The position numbers were made by a program, and so were the translations under genes. From Rhodovulum kholense (lineage in GTDB: Bacteria > Pseudomonadota > Alphaproteobacteria > Rhodobacterales > Rhodobacteraceae), in the NCBI RefSeq assembly GCF_003053725.1, contig NZ_QAYC01000015.1, forward strand, positions 1 through 64,000: a DNA stretch of 64,000 nt. Reading direction: 5' to 3'. Each line of letters begins with the position of its first letter. Positions within the stretch are counted from its first letter, which is position 1. Below the pieces are notes generated by a model that worked only from the letters and a program-made list of their open reading frames with translations, was not told the origin of the DNA and ran no database searches. Positions 53,428-62,381 of the stretch are shown here, piece after piece.

Positions 53428-54253
53428 GGGCCACTCCCAGATAGGCGTCGATCACGTCCTTGCTGGCGCGCACCTCCTCGGGCGGGCCGTCGCCGATCTT
53501 GCGGCCGTAATCCATCACCACCACCCGGTCGGACAGGTCCATGACCACGCCCATGTCATGCTCGATCAGGACGATGGTGGTGCCGAATTCGTCGTTCACA
53601 TCGAGGATGAAGCGGGACATGTCCTCCTTCTCCTCGACATTCATCCCGGCCATCGGCTCGTCCAGCAGCAGAAGCCGAGGCTCGGCCGCCAGGGCCCGGC
53701 CCAGCTCCACCCGCTTCTGCAACCCGTAGGGCAGACGGCCCACGGGCGTCTTGCGGATATGTTGGATCTCGAGGAAATCGATGATCTTCTCGACCGCGGC
53801 GCGGTGGTCGCTTTCCTCGCGCTCGGCCGGACCCCACCACAGCGCCTGGGACAGCAGCGAGGATTTCATCCGGGTGATCCGGCCGGTCATGATGTTGTCG
53901 AGCGTCGACATGCCGGAAAACAGCGCGATGTTCTGGAAGGTCCGGGCGATGCCCTGCCGCGCGACCTTGTAGGGCCGCATCGCGGGACGGCGCGCGCCCT
54001 CGAACCACACCTCGCCCTCGGAGGGCCGGTAGAAGCCCGAAATCACGTTCAGCATCGAGGATTTGCCCGCGCCGTTCGGGCCGATGATGGCGCGGATCTC
54101 GCCCTCGCGGATGTCGAACGAGATGTCCTTGATCGCGACCACGCCCCCGAACCGGAGCGTGATGTTTCTCAGCTCCATCAGCACCGGGCCGATGGTGCGG
54201 CCATCCTCGGTGACATGGCTCTCGGTGGGGGGGGCAGAGCTCATACGGTTCAT
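53420..54253 (-). CDS. livG: Branched-chain-type ABC transporter ATP-binding protein LivG
   Basis: A 277-residue ATPase partner of LivF. Walker A AIIGPNGAGKSSMLNVISG, signature LPYGLQKRVELGRALA (a Q/Y variant of LSGGQ), Walker B RLLLLDEPMAGMN. RQGIARTFQNIALF is the LivG hallmark. It has about 25 extra N-terminal residues. The start at 54253 shares ATGA with the preceding small membrane-protein gene; an ATG three codons later is also possible. Confidence 0.92.
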   Translation of the reverse strand: MNRMSSAPPTESHVTEDGRTIGPVLMELRNITLRFGGVVAIKDISFDIREGEIRAIIGPNGAGKSSMLNVISGFYRPSEGEVWFEGARRPAMRPYKVARQGIARTFQNIALFSGMSTLDNIMTGRITRMKSSLLSQALWWGPAEREESDHRAAVEKIIDFLEIQHIRKTPVGRLPYGLQKRVELGRALAAEPRLLLLDEPMAGMNVEEKEDMSRFILDVNDEFGTTIVLIEHDMGVVMDLSDRVVVMDYGRKIGDGPPEEVRASKDVIDAYLGVAHD

Positions 54254-54603
54254 ACCGCCGCCAGAACCTTCGTCAGCGCCATGCGCAGACCGGACCCCAG
54301 TACCGTCGCCGCGCCATAGACGACGATCATGGTGACGAGGTTCGCCAGCCCGTAGCGCAGCGCATGCGACAGCGGCGCGAGGCGGTTGCCTTCGGGCATG
54401 GCCGGTTCCTGCGGCACCCGGATCTGGGCAAAGACCGCCAGCGCCAGCGAAAACACCGCGGCCAGCGCCCAGAAGCCCGCGCCGAACGCCACCATCGCGG
54501 TCAGCACGGCGAAGCTGGCCCAAAGCACGTCCTTCTGCGCCCGTCCGAACGGGATCTGCCAGTCGAGCGACGGCATCGGGATCGTGGGTCGGTTCTCGGT
54601 CAT
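54250..54603 (-). CDS. Uncharacterised membrane protein in the liv operon
   Basis: A 117-residue protein with a soluble N-terminus (PSLDWQIPFGRAQKDVLW) and about three hydrophobic segments (FAVLTAMVAFGAGFWALAAVFSLALAVFA; ANLVTMIVVYGAATVLGSG). It overlaps the acyl-CoA synthetase stop and the livG start in ATGA-type junctions. I do not recognise the family. Together with the 77-residue membrane protein further down, it makes two unassigned membrane proteins in the same transporter operon. Confidence 0.65.
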   Translation of the reverse strand: MTENRPTIPMPSLDWQIPFGRAQKDVLWASFAVLTAMVAFGAGFWALAAVFSLALAVFAQIRVPQEPAMPEGNRLAPLSHALRYGLANLVTMIVVYGAATVLGSGLRMALTKVLAAV

Positions 54604-56765
54604 TCCGCGGCTACCTTCCTCGGGAATTCTGCCGGGAAGCTGCGCGCATCCCGGATCTTGAGCGTGGCCCGGATGCGCCCCTTGCGCCCGTCCTCGTAGG
54701 TCACCTCGGTTTCGGTGTATTTCTCGGCCGAGCCGTCATAAAGCGCGGCCACCAGATCGGCGTATTTCTCTTCGATGATGCGGCGGCGCACCTTGCGGGT
54801 GCGGGTCAGCTCGCCATCGTCGGCGTCCAGTTCCTTGTGCAGAACCAGAAAGCGGCGGACCTGACAGCCCGACAGCATCTCGTCCTCGGCCAACGAGCGG
54901 TTGACCTCCTCGACATGGGACTTGATCGTTTCCAGCACGCGGGGATGGCCCGCGAGTTCCTGATAGGACGCATAGGCGATGTTGTTGCGCTCGGCCCAGT
55001 TGCCGACGGCGGTAAGGTCGATATTGATGAAGGCGGTGCAGATCTCGCGCCCGGCGCCGAACACTACCGCCTCGAGGATGTCGGGGAAGAACTTCAGCTT
55101 GTTCTCGACATATTTCGGCGCGAACAGCGCGCCATCGGCCATCCGGCCCACATCCTTGGCGCGGTCGATGATCCTCAGATGCCCGCTGGCTTCTTCGAAG
55201 AAACCCGCATCCCCCGTGGCGACCCAGCCTTCGGCATCCTTGGTCGAGGCGGTGCTTTCGGGGTTCTTGTAATATTCGACGAAGGTGCCGGGGCTGCGAT
55301 AGAAGACCTCGCCGGTCTCGCCGATCTTCACCTCGACGCCCGGGCTCGGCACGCCCACGGTGTCGGACCGGACCTGCCCGTCGGGCTGCTGGGTGATGAA
55401 GACCGAGGCCTCGGTCTGGCCGTACAGCTGTTTGAGGTTGATGCCGAGCGAGCGGTAGAAGTCGAAAATCTCGGGGCCGATGGCCTCGCCCGCGGTATAG
55501 GCCACCCGGATGCGCGACAGGCCCAGCGTGTTCTTGAGCGGGCCGTAGATCAGAACCTCGCCGGTGCGGTAGTCGAAATAATCGCGCAGCGGCTTGGGAT
55601 AGAGATTCAGCAAAGGCCCCCGCGCCCGGTAATGCTTGCGTGCCTCCAGCGGGTGGCGCAGCCGCACGAAGAAGCCGCGCACCGCGTTCTCGGCCAGCGT
55701 CTCGATCGCGAAGCCGATGCCCATCGCATAGCGGTAGACCCAGCGCACCCGGCGCCTGAGCGTCGGTCGCGACTGCTTGCGGCGATAGCGTGGCATCCCG
55801 AAGCGTTCGCCGGTGCCCTTGGCGAAGTCCATGAAATGCCTGAACAGCGCGTGCTTCAGATCGCCCGCATCCTCCATCCGGATCATCACGCTGGTCAGCA
55901 TGGTCTCGAAGATCCGGGGCGGCGCGAAGAAATAGGTGGGCCCGATCTCGCGCAGGTCGGTCATCATCGTGTCGGGGCTTTCGGGGCAGTTGACGCAGAA
56001 GCCCGCCACCATCGCCTGACCGATGGAAAAGATGAAATCGCCGACCCAGGCCATCGGCAGATAGGCCAGCACCTCTTCGTCCTGACCCAGATGGTCGAAG
56101 GCGACCGAGGCCTTCGCGGTCTCGATGATGTTGCGGTTCGACAGCACCACGCCCTTGGGCTTGCCGGTGGTGCCCGAGGTGTAAAGCATGACGCAGGTCG
56201 TGTCCCAGGTCTGCTCGGCGATGCGCGCGTCAAGCTCGGGTTCCAGCCGGCGATGCGCCGCGCGGCCCTCCTCGCCGATATCGTGCAGCCAGTTCAGATG
56301 GCTGTGGTCGTATTTCCGCATGCCGCGCTTGTCGTTGTACAGCACATGCTCGACGCCGGGGGCGCGGTCGCGGATCTCGATGACCTTGTCGACCTGTTCC
56401 TGATCGCCGCAGACGACGAAGCGGGCGCCGCAATGCTCCAGCACATAGGCCATCTCTTCGGCCACCGCGTCCTGATACAGCGGCACCGGCACCGCGCCGC
56501 ACATCTGGGCGGCCACCATCGCCCAGTAATGCGCGGGCCGGTTGCGGCCGATCACGGCGACATGGTCGCCCCGCGCCATCCCCAGAGCCAGAAAGCCCAG
56601 CGCCATGGCGCGGATCTCGTCCGCCGCCTCGGCCCAGGTCCAGGCCTGCCAGATCCCGAATTCCTTCTCGCGATAGGCCGGGCGGTCGCCGTAAAGCGCG
56701 ACGTTGCGCGCCAGCAGCGCCGGAATCGAGCAGGGATCGTGCGCAGACGCGCCAGGTGCCGCCAA
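54600..56765 (-). CDS. Long-chain-type acyl-CoA synthetase (AMP-binding)
   Basis: A 721-residue adenylate-forming enzyme of the FadD/ACSL class, activating a carboxylic acid to its CoA ester with ATP. The AMP-binding motif is TCVMLYTSGTTGKPKGVVLSN; later YGQTEASVFITQQPDG and GWVATGDAGFFEEASGHLRIIDRAKDVGRM with the conserved TGD and hinge Asp. It begins with TTG at 56765, preceded by GGGGGAGG about eight bases away. It is the first gene of the leftward liv operon, so import and activation are made together. Confidence 0.9.
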   Translation of the reverse strand: MAAPGASAHDPCSIPALLARNVALYGDRPAYREKEFGIWQAWTWAEAADEIRAMALGFLALGMARGDHVAVIGRNRPAHYWAMVAAQMCGAVPVPLYQDAVAEEMAYVLEHCGARFVVCGDQEQVDKVIEIRDRAPGVEHVLYNDKRGMRKYDHSHLNWLHDIGEEGRAAHRRLEPELDARIAEQTWDTTCVMLYTSGTTGKPKGVVLSNRNIIETAKASVAFDHLGQDEEVLAYLPMAWVGDFIFSIGQAMVAGFCVNCPESPDTMMTDLREIGPTYFFAPPRIFETMLTSVMIRMEDAGDLKHALFRHFMDFAKGTGERFGMPRYRRKQSRPTLRRRVRWVYRYAMGIGFAIETLAENAVRGFFVRLRHPLEARKHYRARGPLLNLYPKPLRDYFDYRTGEVLIYGPLKNTLGLSRIRVAYTAGEAIGPEIFDFYRSLGINLKQLYGQTEASVFITQQPDGQVRSDTVGVPSPGVEVKIGETGEVFYRSPGTFVEYYKNPESTASTKDAEGWVATGDAGFFEEASGHLRIIDRAKDVGRMADGALFAPKYVENKLKFFPDILEAVVFGAGREICTAFINIDLTAVGNWAERNNIAYASYQELAGHPRVLETIKSHVEEVNRSLAEDEMLSGCQVRRFLVLHKELDADDGELTRTRKVRRRIIEEKYADLVAALYDGSAEKYTETEVTYEDGRKGRIRATLKIRDARSFPAEFPRKVAAE

Positions 56766-57126
56766 AAGTCGTCCTCCCCCCTTCGCCAGACCCCGGACCT
56801 GCCCGCGTTGCCCGCGGGTCTGTCCGGGTCCGGCCTGCGCGCCCCGACCGAGCGGGCCGCAGCGACGAGGCCGGATGGTCCGACCGCATCGACTGCGTTC
56901 CTGCGCATGGTTTCCTCATCGCGCCCGGACATAAGGCCCCGTTGGGCCCCCCTCCACATCCGGGCGTTGAGGGCAGATTTGCCCAAGCCCAAACGCTGGT
57001 CAAGCGAAAGGTTAGATAATTGCGCGAGGCGGGTAGGGTGGGAAATTTTGCGTTCCGCAACGGGAGGATGAGCCGCCCGGGCAGGGGCGATGCGCCAGTG
57101 CAGAAAACGCTGTGCCGGGCCGGTGC
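56766..57126. other. Gene-free leader of the acyl-CoA/liv operon
   Basis: A 361-base gap without a credible gene. On the - strand TTGACC (57003-56998) and AAATCT (56980-56975) are separated by 17 bases and could be the operon promoter, leaving a leader of about 200 bases. An AT-rich patch lies at 57008-57050. No known riboswitch is recognised in the leader. Confidence 0.4.
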
Positions 57127-57459
57127 CTAGCGGTCGAAGAAATCCTCTTCGACATCGGCCGGGCTGATCCCGATGGCTTCAAGCCCGGCTTCGAGATAGT
57201 CGGCAAAGAGCGGCATGTTCACGAGATAGTCCTCGGTCGGCGAGGTCGCCTCGGCCTTGGCGGTCTCGATCGCCTCTTCCAGCTCGTCCGCGTCGAAGGT
57301 TTCGCGGCCGATCCAGGTCAGCGCCACGAGGCTTGCCTTTTCGTCCTCGTTCATTGCCGCGATGAAGCCGCGCAGCTCGGCCTCGCCCTGGCGTTTCTCG
57401 CGGGCCTGAAAGATCACCTGCACCACCTTGCTGGGGCTGATTTCCAAGAGCTCTTCCAT
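57127..57459 (-). CDS. DUF3775-family protein
   Basis: A 110-residue cytoplasmic protein: MEELLEISPSKVVQVIFQAREKRQGEAELRGFIAAMNEDEKASLVALTWIGRETFDADELEEAIETA. This is the DUF3775 pattern, strongly acidic toward the C-terminus (ADVEEDFFDR). The function is unknown. GGAGGAG lies upstream of the ATG at 57459. It follows the SDR gene of the sigma-E-linked operon by about 70 bases and may be its last gene. Confidence 0.8.
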   Translation of the reverse strand: MEELLEISPSKVVQVIFQAREKRQGEAELRGFIAAMNEDEKASLVALTWIGRETFDADELEEAIETAKAEATSPTEDYLVNMPLFADYLEAGLEAIGISPADVEEDFFDR

Positions 57460-57527
57460 GGGTCGTCTTCTCCTCCGGCACGGGCGCACAGTGTCGCCCG
57501 TGCCCGTCGCGGAGGCAAGGGCAAGCG

Positions 57528-58271
57528 TCAGCCCTTGCGCGCAAAAAGCGGGAAATAAATCCAGTCGGGAAGCAGCTGCGTCAGCCGCAGAATCCACGAG
57601 AAGAGCGTCGGGAAGCTGCGCGACATCGCGTCCGACATCATCAGCTCGACATATTCATGCGCGGCCTCTTCGGGCGTCATGATGAACGGCATCTTGAAGT
57701 CGTTCTTGTCGGTCAGCCGGGTCTTGACGAAGCCCGGGCTCGCGATCTGGACCTTGACGCCGGTGCCGCGCAGATCGGCCTGCAGGCTTTCGCCCAAGGA
57801 CATCAGCCCGGCCTTGGAGGCGCCATAGCCGATGGCCCCCGGCAGGCCGCGATAGCCCGCAAGGCTGCCGGTCAGCACGATATGGCCGCGGTCGCGCGCG
57901 ACGAACCAGGGCACGACATGGCCCAGAACCCGCGCGGCGCCCATCAGGTTGACGTCGAACATGGTCTCGACCTGATCGGCGTTCCAGTCCTTGGCCGTCA
58001 TCGGCCAGTAGGTGCCCGAGACATAGACCACGCCGTCGATTTCGCCGACCGCTTCGACGGCCGCCTTGACCGATGCGGCGTCGGTCACGTCCACCGGGAC
58101 CACATCGGCCTTGCGTGGCAGCGATGCGGCCAGCTCTTCCAGCCGGTCCGTGCTGCGGGCGCTCAGCACGAGGTTGACCCCGAGCGCCCCCAGCCGTTCC
58201 GCCAGAGCGCGGCCGATGCCCTCGCTCGCCCCGATGATCCAGTAGCGTTTTCCGATCCAGTCCGTCGTCAC
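57528..58271 (-). CDS. Short-chain dehydrogenase/reductase
   Basis: A 247-residue SDR. The nucleotide-binding motif is YWIIGASEGIGRALAERLG, NAG-equivalent VSGTYW, active-site Ser in VLTGSLAGYRG and YGASK. A long hydrophobic C-terminus (FSWILRLTQLLPDWIYFPLF) suggests membrane attachment, so a lipid substrate is plausible. It begins with GTG in a GTGA overlap with the DUF3833 gene. The position matches the last gene of the R. sphaeroides RSP_1087-1091 cluster near rpoE-chrR. Confidence 0.88.
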   Translation of the reverse strand: MTTDWIGKRYWIIGASEGIGRALAERLGALGVNLVLSARSTDRLEELAASLPRKADVVPVDVTDAASVKAAVEAVGEIDGVVYVSGTYWPMTAKDWNADQVETMFDVNLMGAARVLGHVVPWFVARDRGHIVLTGSLAGYRGLPGAIGYGASKAGLMSLGESLQADLRGTGVKVQIASPGFVKTRLTDKNDFKMPFIMTPEEAAHEYVELMMSDAMSRSFPTLFSWILRLTQLLPDWIYFPLFARKG

Positions 58272-58822
58272 GCGGCCTCCTTCGGGCGCATCGTCGCCAC
58301 CAGTTCGGCGACCAAAAAGCCGAACTTGCGGAACTGGCTGCGATTAACGATCGCCCCGTTTTCCATCAGATACATCCAGTCGGTCACCGCCAGCACATGC
58401 CCGCCCGAATCCTCGGGCAGCCGGATGCGGTAGCGGAGGTGTACCCCCGATCCCCTCTGCATGCCATGCCCGGAGCCGACAAGATCCGGAGCATCGGCCG
58501 TAATCGACCCATCGTTTTCAAGGCGGAAGGTCCATCTGCGACTTTGGGTAGCACCGCTGTCATAACGGAATTCCTCGGCCATCGTTCCGGTATTGCCCTG
58601 CCATCGGGCCAGAAAATCCCCGGTAAAGCGCGACACCACGCGGCCGGTCGGGCCGTAGATCACGCCTTCGCAAAGAATGGGGCCGTCAAGATGGCGGCGC
58701 AGATCGAAGGCGGGTCCCTTGCCGTCGTAATCCGCGGGGGTCTGCGCGGCAAAGCCCAGATAGCGCGTCTTGAGCGCGACAAGGGCCAGCGCCACCGCCA
58801 GCCCCAGGACGAATGCGATCAT
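58268..58822 (-). CDS. DUF3833-family protein
   Basis: A 184-residue protein with an N-terminal hydrophobic helix (MIAFVLGLAVALALVALKTRYLGF) that anchors or exports it, followed by DLRRHLDGPILCEGVIYGPTGRVVSRFTGDFLARWQGNTGTMAEEFRYDSGATQSRRW, the DUF3833 pattern. It resembles a lipocalin-like or lipid-associated beta fold, but the function is unproven. It is coupled to the MFS gene upstream (ATGA at 58819-58822) and to the SDR gene downstream. Confidence 0.85.
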   Translation of the reverse strand: MIAFVLGLAVALALVALKTRYLGFAAQTPADYDGKGPAFDLRRHLDGPILCEGVIYGPTGRVVSRFTGDFLARWQGNTGTMAEEFRYDSGATQSRRWTFRLENDGSITADAPDLVGSGHGMQRGSGVHLRYRIRLPEDSGGHVLAVTDWMYLMENGAIVNRSQFRKFGFLVAELVATMRPKEAA

Positions 58823-60054
58823 CCGATCGTCTCCCTGTTGAGCGGGGTCGCGACCAGAAGCGCGACCGCCACGAGTTTGAGGGCACAGGGCAGGGCCGCG
58901 TAAAGCAGGCTCAGCACCACCAGCGCCCGCGCCGGAGAGGTGGCCTCTCCGGGCTGGAACCCCGCCCCCTGCAGAAGCGGCAGCAGCGCCACCGCCGCAA
59001 GGGCGAGGGTGAATTTCGACACGAAGGACCAGAGCCCGAAGGCCTGCCCGGCATTGGGCGCGATCCGTGCCATCCGGGCGGCGAAGATCGCAGGCAGAAG
59101 CGTCATGTCGGCGCCGAGCGCCGCGCCCGAGGCGACGCAGATCGCGGCGAAGGGCAGGGCGTCGCCCGCTCCCAGCAGCGTCGCGAAGCCGAAGGCCAGG
59201 ATCGACAGGACCATGCCCGCCAGAAGCGCGGGTTTCTCGCCGAACCGCCGTGCCGCCCGTCCCCAGCCGGGCGCAGAGGCCGCGGCCGAGAGGAAGAACA
59301 GCACCAGCAGCGGCCCCTCCCATCCCGGCAGGCCAAGACGGCTTTCGACGAAGAACAGGAACAGCGTCGAGGTCACGGCAACGGGCGTGGCGTTGATCAG
59401 CGCCAGAATCAGAAGCCGTCGCGCGACCGGATCGGCCAGAACCTCGCTCCAGCCCGATTGCCCTTGGGCTGCGGGCAGCGACCAGTCGCGTGCCATCGCC
59501 ACTGCCGCCACCGCCGCCAGCACCGCGAAGCCCGCGGCAAAGGCTGCGAAGGGCGCGTCGGTCACCCCCATCAGCAGGGTCGGGGCGACGGCGGCGGCCG
59601 AGACGCCCAGAAGCCCGCCGGTCTCGCGCCAGGCGGCAAGCCGCACATGCCCGCCCGGACCCATGCCGCCCGCCCGGGCCACGCCTTGGGCGTAGAAGGT
59701 GATGGTCAGGAAGCTGAAGGCGCTGAACAGCCCGGTCAGGGTCAGCGCGAACCACAGAAGCGGGGCGACCGGGGGCGTCACCGCGAATAGCCCCGCCATC
59801 GAGGCCACCAGAAGCGCCACCGCCGCCGCTACTGCAAGGGACCGCCAGCGGTGCAGCCGCTCCGACAGCCAGCCCAGCGCCGGGTCCTGCACCACGTCGA
59901 GCAGCCTGAGCCCGAACAGTACGCTGCCCAGCGCGGCAAGGCTCACCCCGTACTGGTCGACATAGAATTTCGGCGCGTGGATATAGATCGGCAGCCCCGC
60001 CGCGGTCAGCATCGCGGCAAAGACCGCATAGCCCGGCAGGGGGGCTGCCCGCAT
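58819..60054 (-). CDS. MFS transporter (sugar:cation symporter-like)
   Basis: A 411-residue membrane protein with about 12 helices. GLPIYIHAPKFYVDQYGVSLAALGSVLFGLRLLDVVQDPALGWLSERLHRWR is the characteristic N-terminal region of the glycoside-pentoside-hexuronide (MelB-like) branch. No sugar genes are nearby; in the equivalent R. sphaeroides cluster such a protein accompanies lipid-modifying enzymes, so a lipid or fatty-acid substrate is conceivable. It overlaps the neighbours on both sides. Confidence 0.85.
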   Translation of the reverse strand: MRAAPLPGYAVFAAMLTAAGLPIYIHAPKFYVDQYGVSLAALGSVLFGLRLLDVVQDPALGWLSERLHRWRSLAVAAAVALLVASMAGLFAVTPPVAPLLWFALTLTGLFSAFSFLTITFYAQGVARAGGMGPGGHVRLAAWRETGGLLGVSAAAVAPTLLMGVTDAPFAAFAAGFAVLAAVAAVAMARDWSLPAAQGQSGWSEVLADPVARRLLILALINATPVAVTSTLFLFFVESRLGLPGWEGPLLVLFFLSAAASAPGWGRAARRFGEKPALLAGMVLSILAFGFATLLGAGDALPFAAICVASGAALGADMTLLPAIFAARMARIAPNAGQAFGLWSFVSKFTLALAAVALLPLLQGAGFQPGEATSPARALVVLSLLYAALPCALKLVAVALLVATPLNRETIG

Positions 60055-60818
60055 CAGGTCAGCTCTTCGGACGGCGGTTTGGGCCTGGTCCGGTATTTCG
60101 CGCCCTTCAACGCCAGCCGCAGCGCATGCCAGTAGATCAGCACGATCACCCGGCGCGATCCGAAGGGCCGGCGCAGCGCGCTTTTGAGGATGGCCCAGGT
60201 GCTGAGCGGCCGACGCGGCCCGGTCAGGGTGGCGTAAAGCCCTTCCTCGCCCCCGGCGGCGAAGTCGATCCAGATCCCGACCTTGTCGGGCCGGATGTCA
60301 AAGCGGAACCGGTAGCCGCCCGAAATCGGCTGGAACGGCGAGACATGGAAGATCTTGGTCGCGGTCAGGATGTCGGTGGGTTCGATCGGGCGCTGGTCGG
60401 GATGGCAGCACAGATAGCAATGCCGGTCGCCGAAGGTGTTGTTCACCTCGGCGATCACCGCGCGCAGCTGGTCTTCGGTGTCATGGCAGAGCCAGAAGCT
60501 GACCGGGTTGAATTCGTGGCCCAGGACGCGCGGCAGGGTCATCAGCTCGATCTTGCCGCGGATCGCGAAAAGATCGCGCGCCTTCAGCACCTCGCGCACC
60601 CAGGCGGCGCCCCGGCCCTGGCCCTTGGGCCCGCCGTGATCGGTGTCGAGCACCGCCATCGACTTGCCGGGCTCGCGCCCGAACCAGCGCGGCGCCTTCA
60701 GGTCCTGGGCCTCGGCGTCGAAAAGCACGTAATCGACCGTATGGGTCAGCTTGTGCCCGACCTGACCGCGCCGTTCGTGAAAGGTCTTGCCCCGGATATG
60801 CTCTACAACCGCCGTCAT
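60054..60818 (-). CDS. DUF1365-family protein
   Basis: A 254-residue protein: KTFHERRGQVGHKLTHTVDYVLFDAEAQ at the N-terminus, LPRVLGHEFNPVSFWLCHDTEDQLRAVIAEVNNTFGDRHCYLC and KIFHVSPFQPISGGYRFRFDIRPDK follow, the DUF1365 signature. The ortholog next to R. sphaeroides rpoE-chrR has been linked to furan-fatty-acid formation (from memory; gene name not certain). Its start overlaps the upstream flavin oxidoreductase stop in ATGA, so the two probably work together. Confidence 0.88.
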   Translation of the reverse strand: MTAVVEHIRGKTFHERRGQVGHKLTHTVDYVLFDAEAQDLKAPRWFGREPGKSMAVLDTDHGGPKGQGRGAAWVREVLKARDLFAIRGKIELMTLPRVLGHEFNPVSFWLCHDTEDQLRAVIAEVNNTFGDRHCYLCCHPDQRPIEPTDILTATKIFHVSPFQPISGGYRFRFDIRPDKVGIWIDFAAGGEEGLYATLTGPRRPLSTWAILKSALRRPFGSRRVIVLIYWHALRLALKGAKYRTRPKPPSEELT

Positions 60819-62110
60819 GCCGCCACCGCCTCGGGCCGCCCGCGCAGAAGGGCCTCTGCCACCTCGATGCCGCTCGCGAGCCCGTCTTCGTGAAACCCGT
60901 TCCGCATCCAGGCGCCGCAGAACCAGGTGCGGTTGGTCCCGTTCATCCGCCGCACGGTCTGCTGCGCCTCGAGCGCCCCCCGGTCATAGACCGGATGGCG
61001 GAAGGTGACCGTGTCATAAATCAAGTCGTCCCGGATCGGCCGCCGGCTGTTCAGCGTGACGAACAGCGGATCGTCCTCGGGGATCGGTTGCAGCGAGTTC
61101 ATCCAGTAGGTCAGGTCGATCCGCTCGGTCCGGGCGCCGGTTTCTTCGGCGTAATTCCAGCTTGACCAGACCGCGCGGCGTTTGGGCATCACCGAGGGAT
61201 CGGCATGCAGCACCGCCTCGTTCGGCTGATACCGCACGGCCCCCAGCGCCGCGCGCTCTTCGGGCGTGGCATCGGACAAAAGCGCCAGGCTGTCATCGGA
61301 ATGGGTCGCGAAGACGACCTCGTCGAACCGCTCCCACGCGCCGCCCTGGGCGCGGATCTCGACGCCCTCGGCATCGCGGCGCACCGCCGCGACCGGCGCG
61401 GCCTTGCGGATCTCGACGCCCTGGTCGGCCAGCGCGGCCTCGAGCCTGCGCACATATTCGACCGACCCGCCCGCGACCGTGTACCACTGATGCTGGCCCG
61501 AGGTGCTGAGCAGCGCATGATTGTCGAAGAAGTTGATCAGGGCCTGCGCCGGGAAATCGAGGATGCCCTTGCTCGGCGTCGACCAGATCGCGCCCGAAAG
61601 GGGCAGAAGATAGCGGTCGCGGAACCAGTCGCCGGTGCCGAGCGCGGCAAGGAAATCGCCCAGGGAAACCGACGGGTCGCGGGCCTCGTCCTTTGCCCGG
61701 GCATTGAAGCGGGTGACATCGCGCAGCATGCCCCAGAAGCGCGGGTTCAGCGCGTTCGCGGGCTGGGCAAAGACCGCGCGCAGGTTTCTCAGGCCGTATT
61801 CGAAGGTCCCGCCATCGAAGGAGGCGCCAAAGCTCATGTCGGATTTCGCCACCGGCACGCCGAGCTTTTCGAACAGCCGCACCATATGCGGGTAGTTCAC
61901 CCGGTTGAACACGATAAAGCCGGTATCCACGGGCCGGTCGCCCTTTCGGCCCGCCAGAACCGTGCGGGCATGGCCGCCCAGCCGCCCCTCGGCCTCGAAC
62001 AGCGTCACCCGGGCGCTTTCGGCCAGCAGATGCGCCGCGCCAAGCCCCGAGATGCCGCCCCCGATCACGGCGATGCGCCGACGATGCCCCGCCGCGGTGT
62101 CGATTGCCAT
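60815..62110 (-). CDS. FAD-dependent oxidoreductase (amine-oxidase-like, lipid-modifying)
   Basis: A 431-residue flavoprotein. The FAD fold is RIAVIGGGISGLGAAHLLAESARVTLFEAEGRLGGHARTV; the C-terminus has the flavin signature NRTWFCGAWMRNGFHEDGLASGIEVAEALL. These proteins are often encoded next to DUF1365 and cyclopropane-fatty-acid-synthase-like genes, and the R. sphaeroides counterpart (RSP_1091) is reported to act in furan fatty-acid synthesis. GAGGAG precedes the ATG at 62110. It is divergent from rpoE and opens the five-gene operon. Confidence 0.88.
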   Translation of the reverse strand: MAIDTAAGHRRRIAVIGGGISGLGAAHLLAESARVTLFEAEGRLGGHARTVLAGRKGDRPVDTGFIVFNRVNYPHMVRLFEKLGVPVAKSDMSFGASFDGGTFEYGLRNLRAVFAQPANALNPRFWGMLRDVTRFNARAKDEARDPSVSLGDFLAALGTGDWFRDRYLLPLSGAIWSTPSKGILDFPAQALINFFDNHALLSTSGQHQWYTVAGGSVEYVRRLEAALADQGVEIRKAAPVAAVRRDAEGVEIRAQGGAWERFDEVVFATHSDDSLALLSDATPEERAALGAVRYQPNEAVLHADPSVMPKRRAVWSSWNYAEETGARTERIDLTYWMNSLQPIPEDDPLFVTLNSRRPIRDDLIYDTVTFRHPVYDRGALEAQQTVRRMNGTNRTWFCGAWMRNGFHEDGLASGIEVAEALLRGRPEAVAA

Positions 62111-62242
62111 TCCGGTCTGCTCCTCTTTGCCCCGTGCTCGGATATGGGCTTTCGGGGGCGTCTGTCCAGAACTTGGGCGCCTATGTCCCGCACCGTTTCG
62201 TCCCGTTCCTTCGGCAGGCTGGCGTTTTTTTCGGCATCGCGG

Positions 62243-62271
62243 TGATCCGGTCCGGCCTCTGCCGCGTATCA
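62243..62271 (+). promoter_or_regulatory. Sigma-E-type promoter of rpoE-chrR
   Basis: TGATCC (62243-62248), then exactly 18 bases, then TATCA (62267-62271). The sigma-E promoter of R. sphaeroides is TGATCC-N18-TA-rich, so autoregulation of rpoE is likely. The 5' leader would be about 100 bases. Confidence 0.65.
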
Positions 62272-62381
62272 GGACCATGATGCACGGCTTGCAGGCCAGC
62301 CAGTTTGGGGATGAAGCCAGGAGGGCACCGCCCTATCTTGGAAGAAATGAACCATTTCTGCGCAGGACCGAGGCTGACGTC

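Noticed and set aside
54837-57071. A 744-codon open frame on the + strand
   Set aside because: Antisense of the acyl-CoA synthetase gene; no domain or start signal.
62111-62381. Second sigma-E promoter reading leftward into the flavin oxidoreductase operon
   Set aside because: No TGATCC-like -35 with a TA-rich -10 at 18 bases was found on the - strand; the operon may use another promoter.
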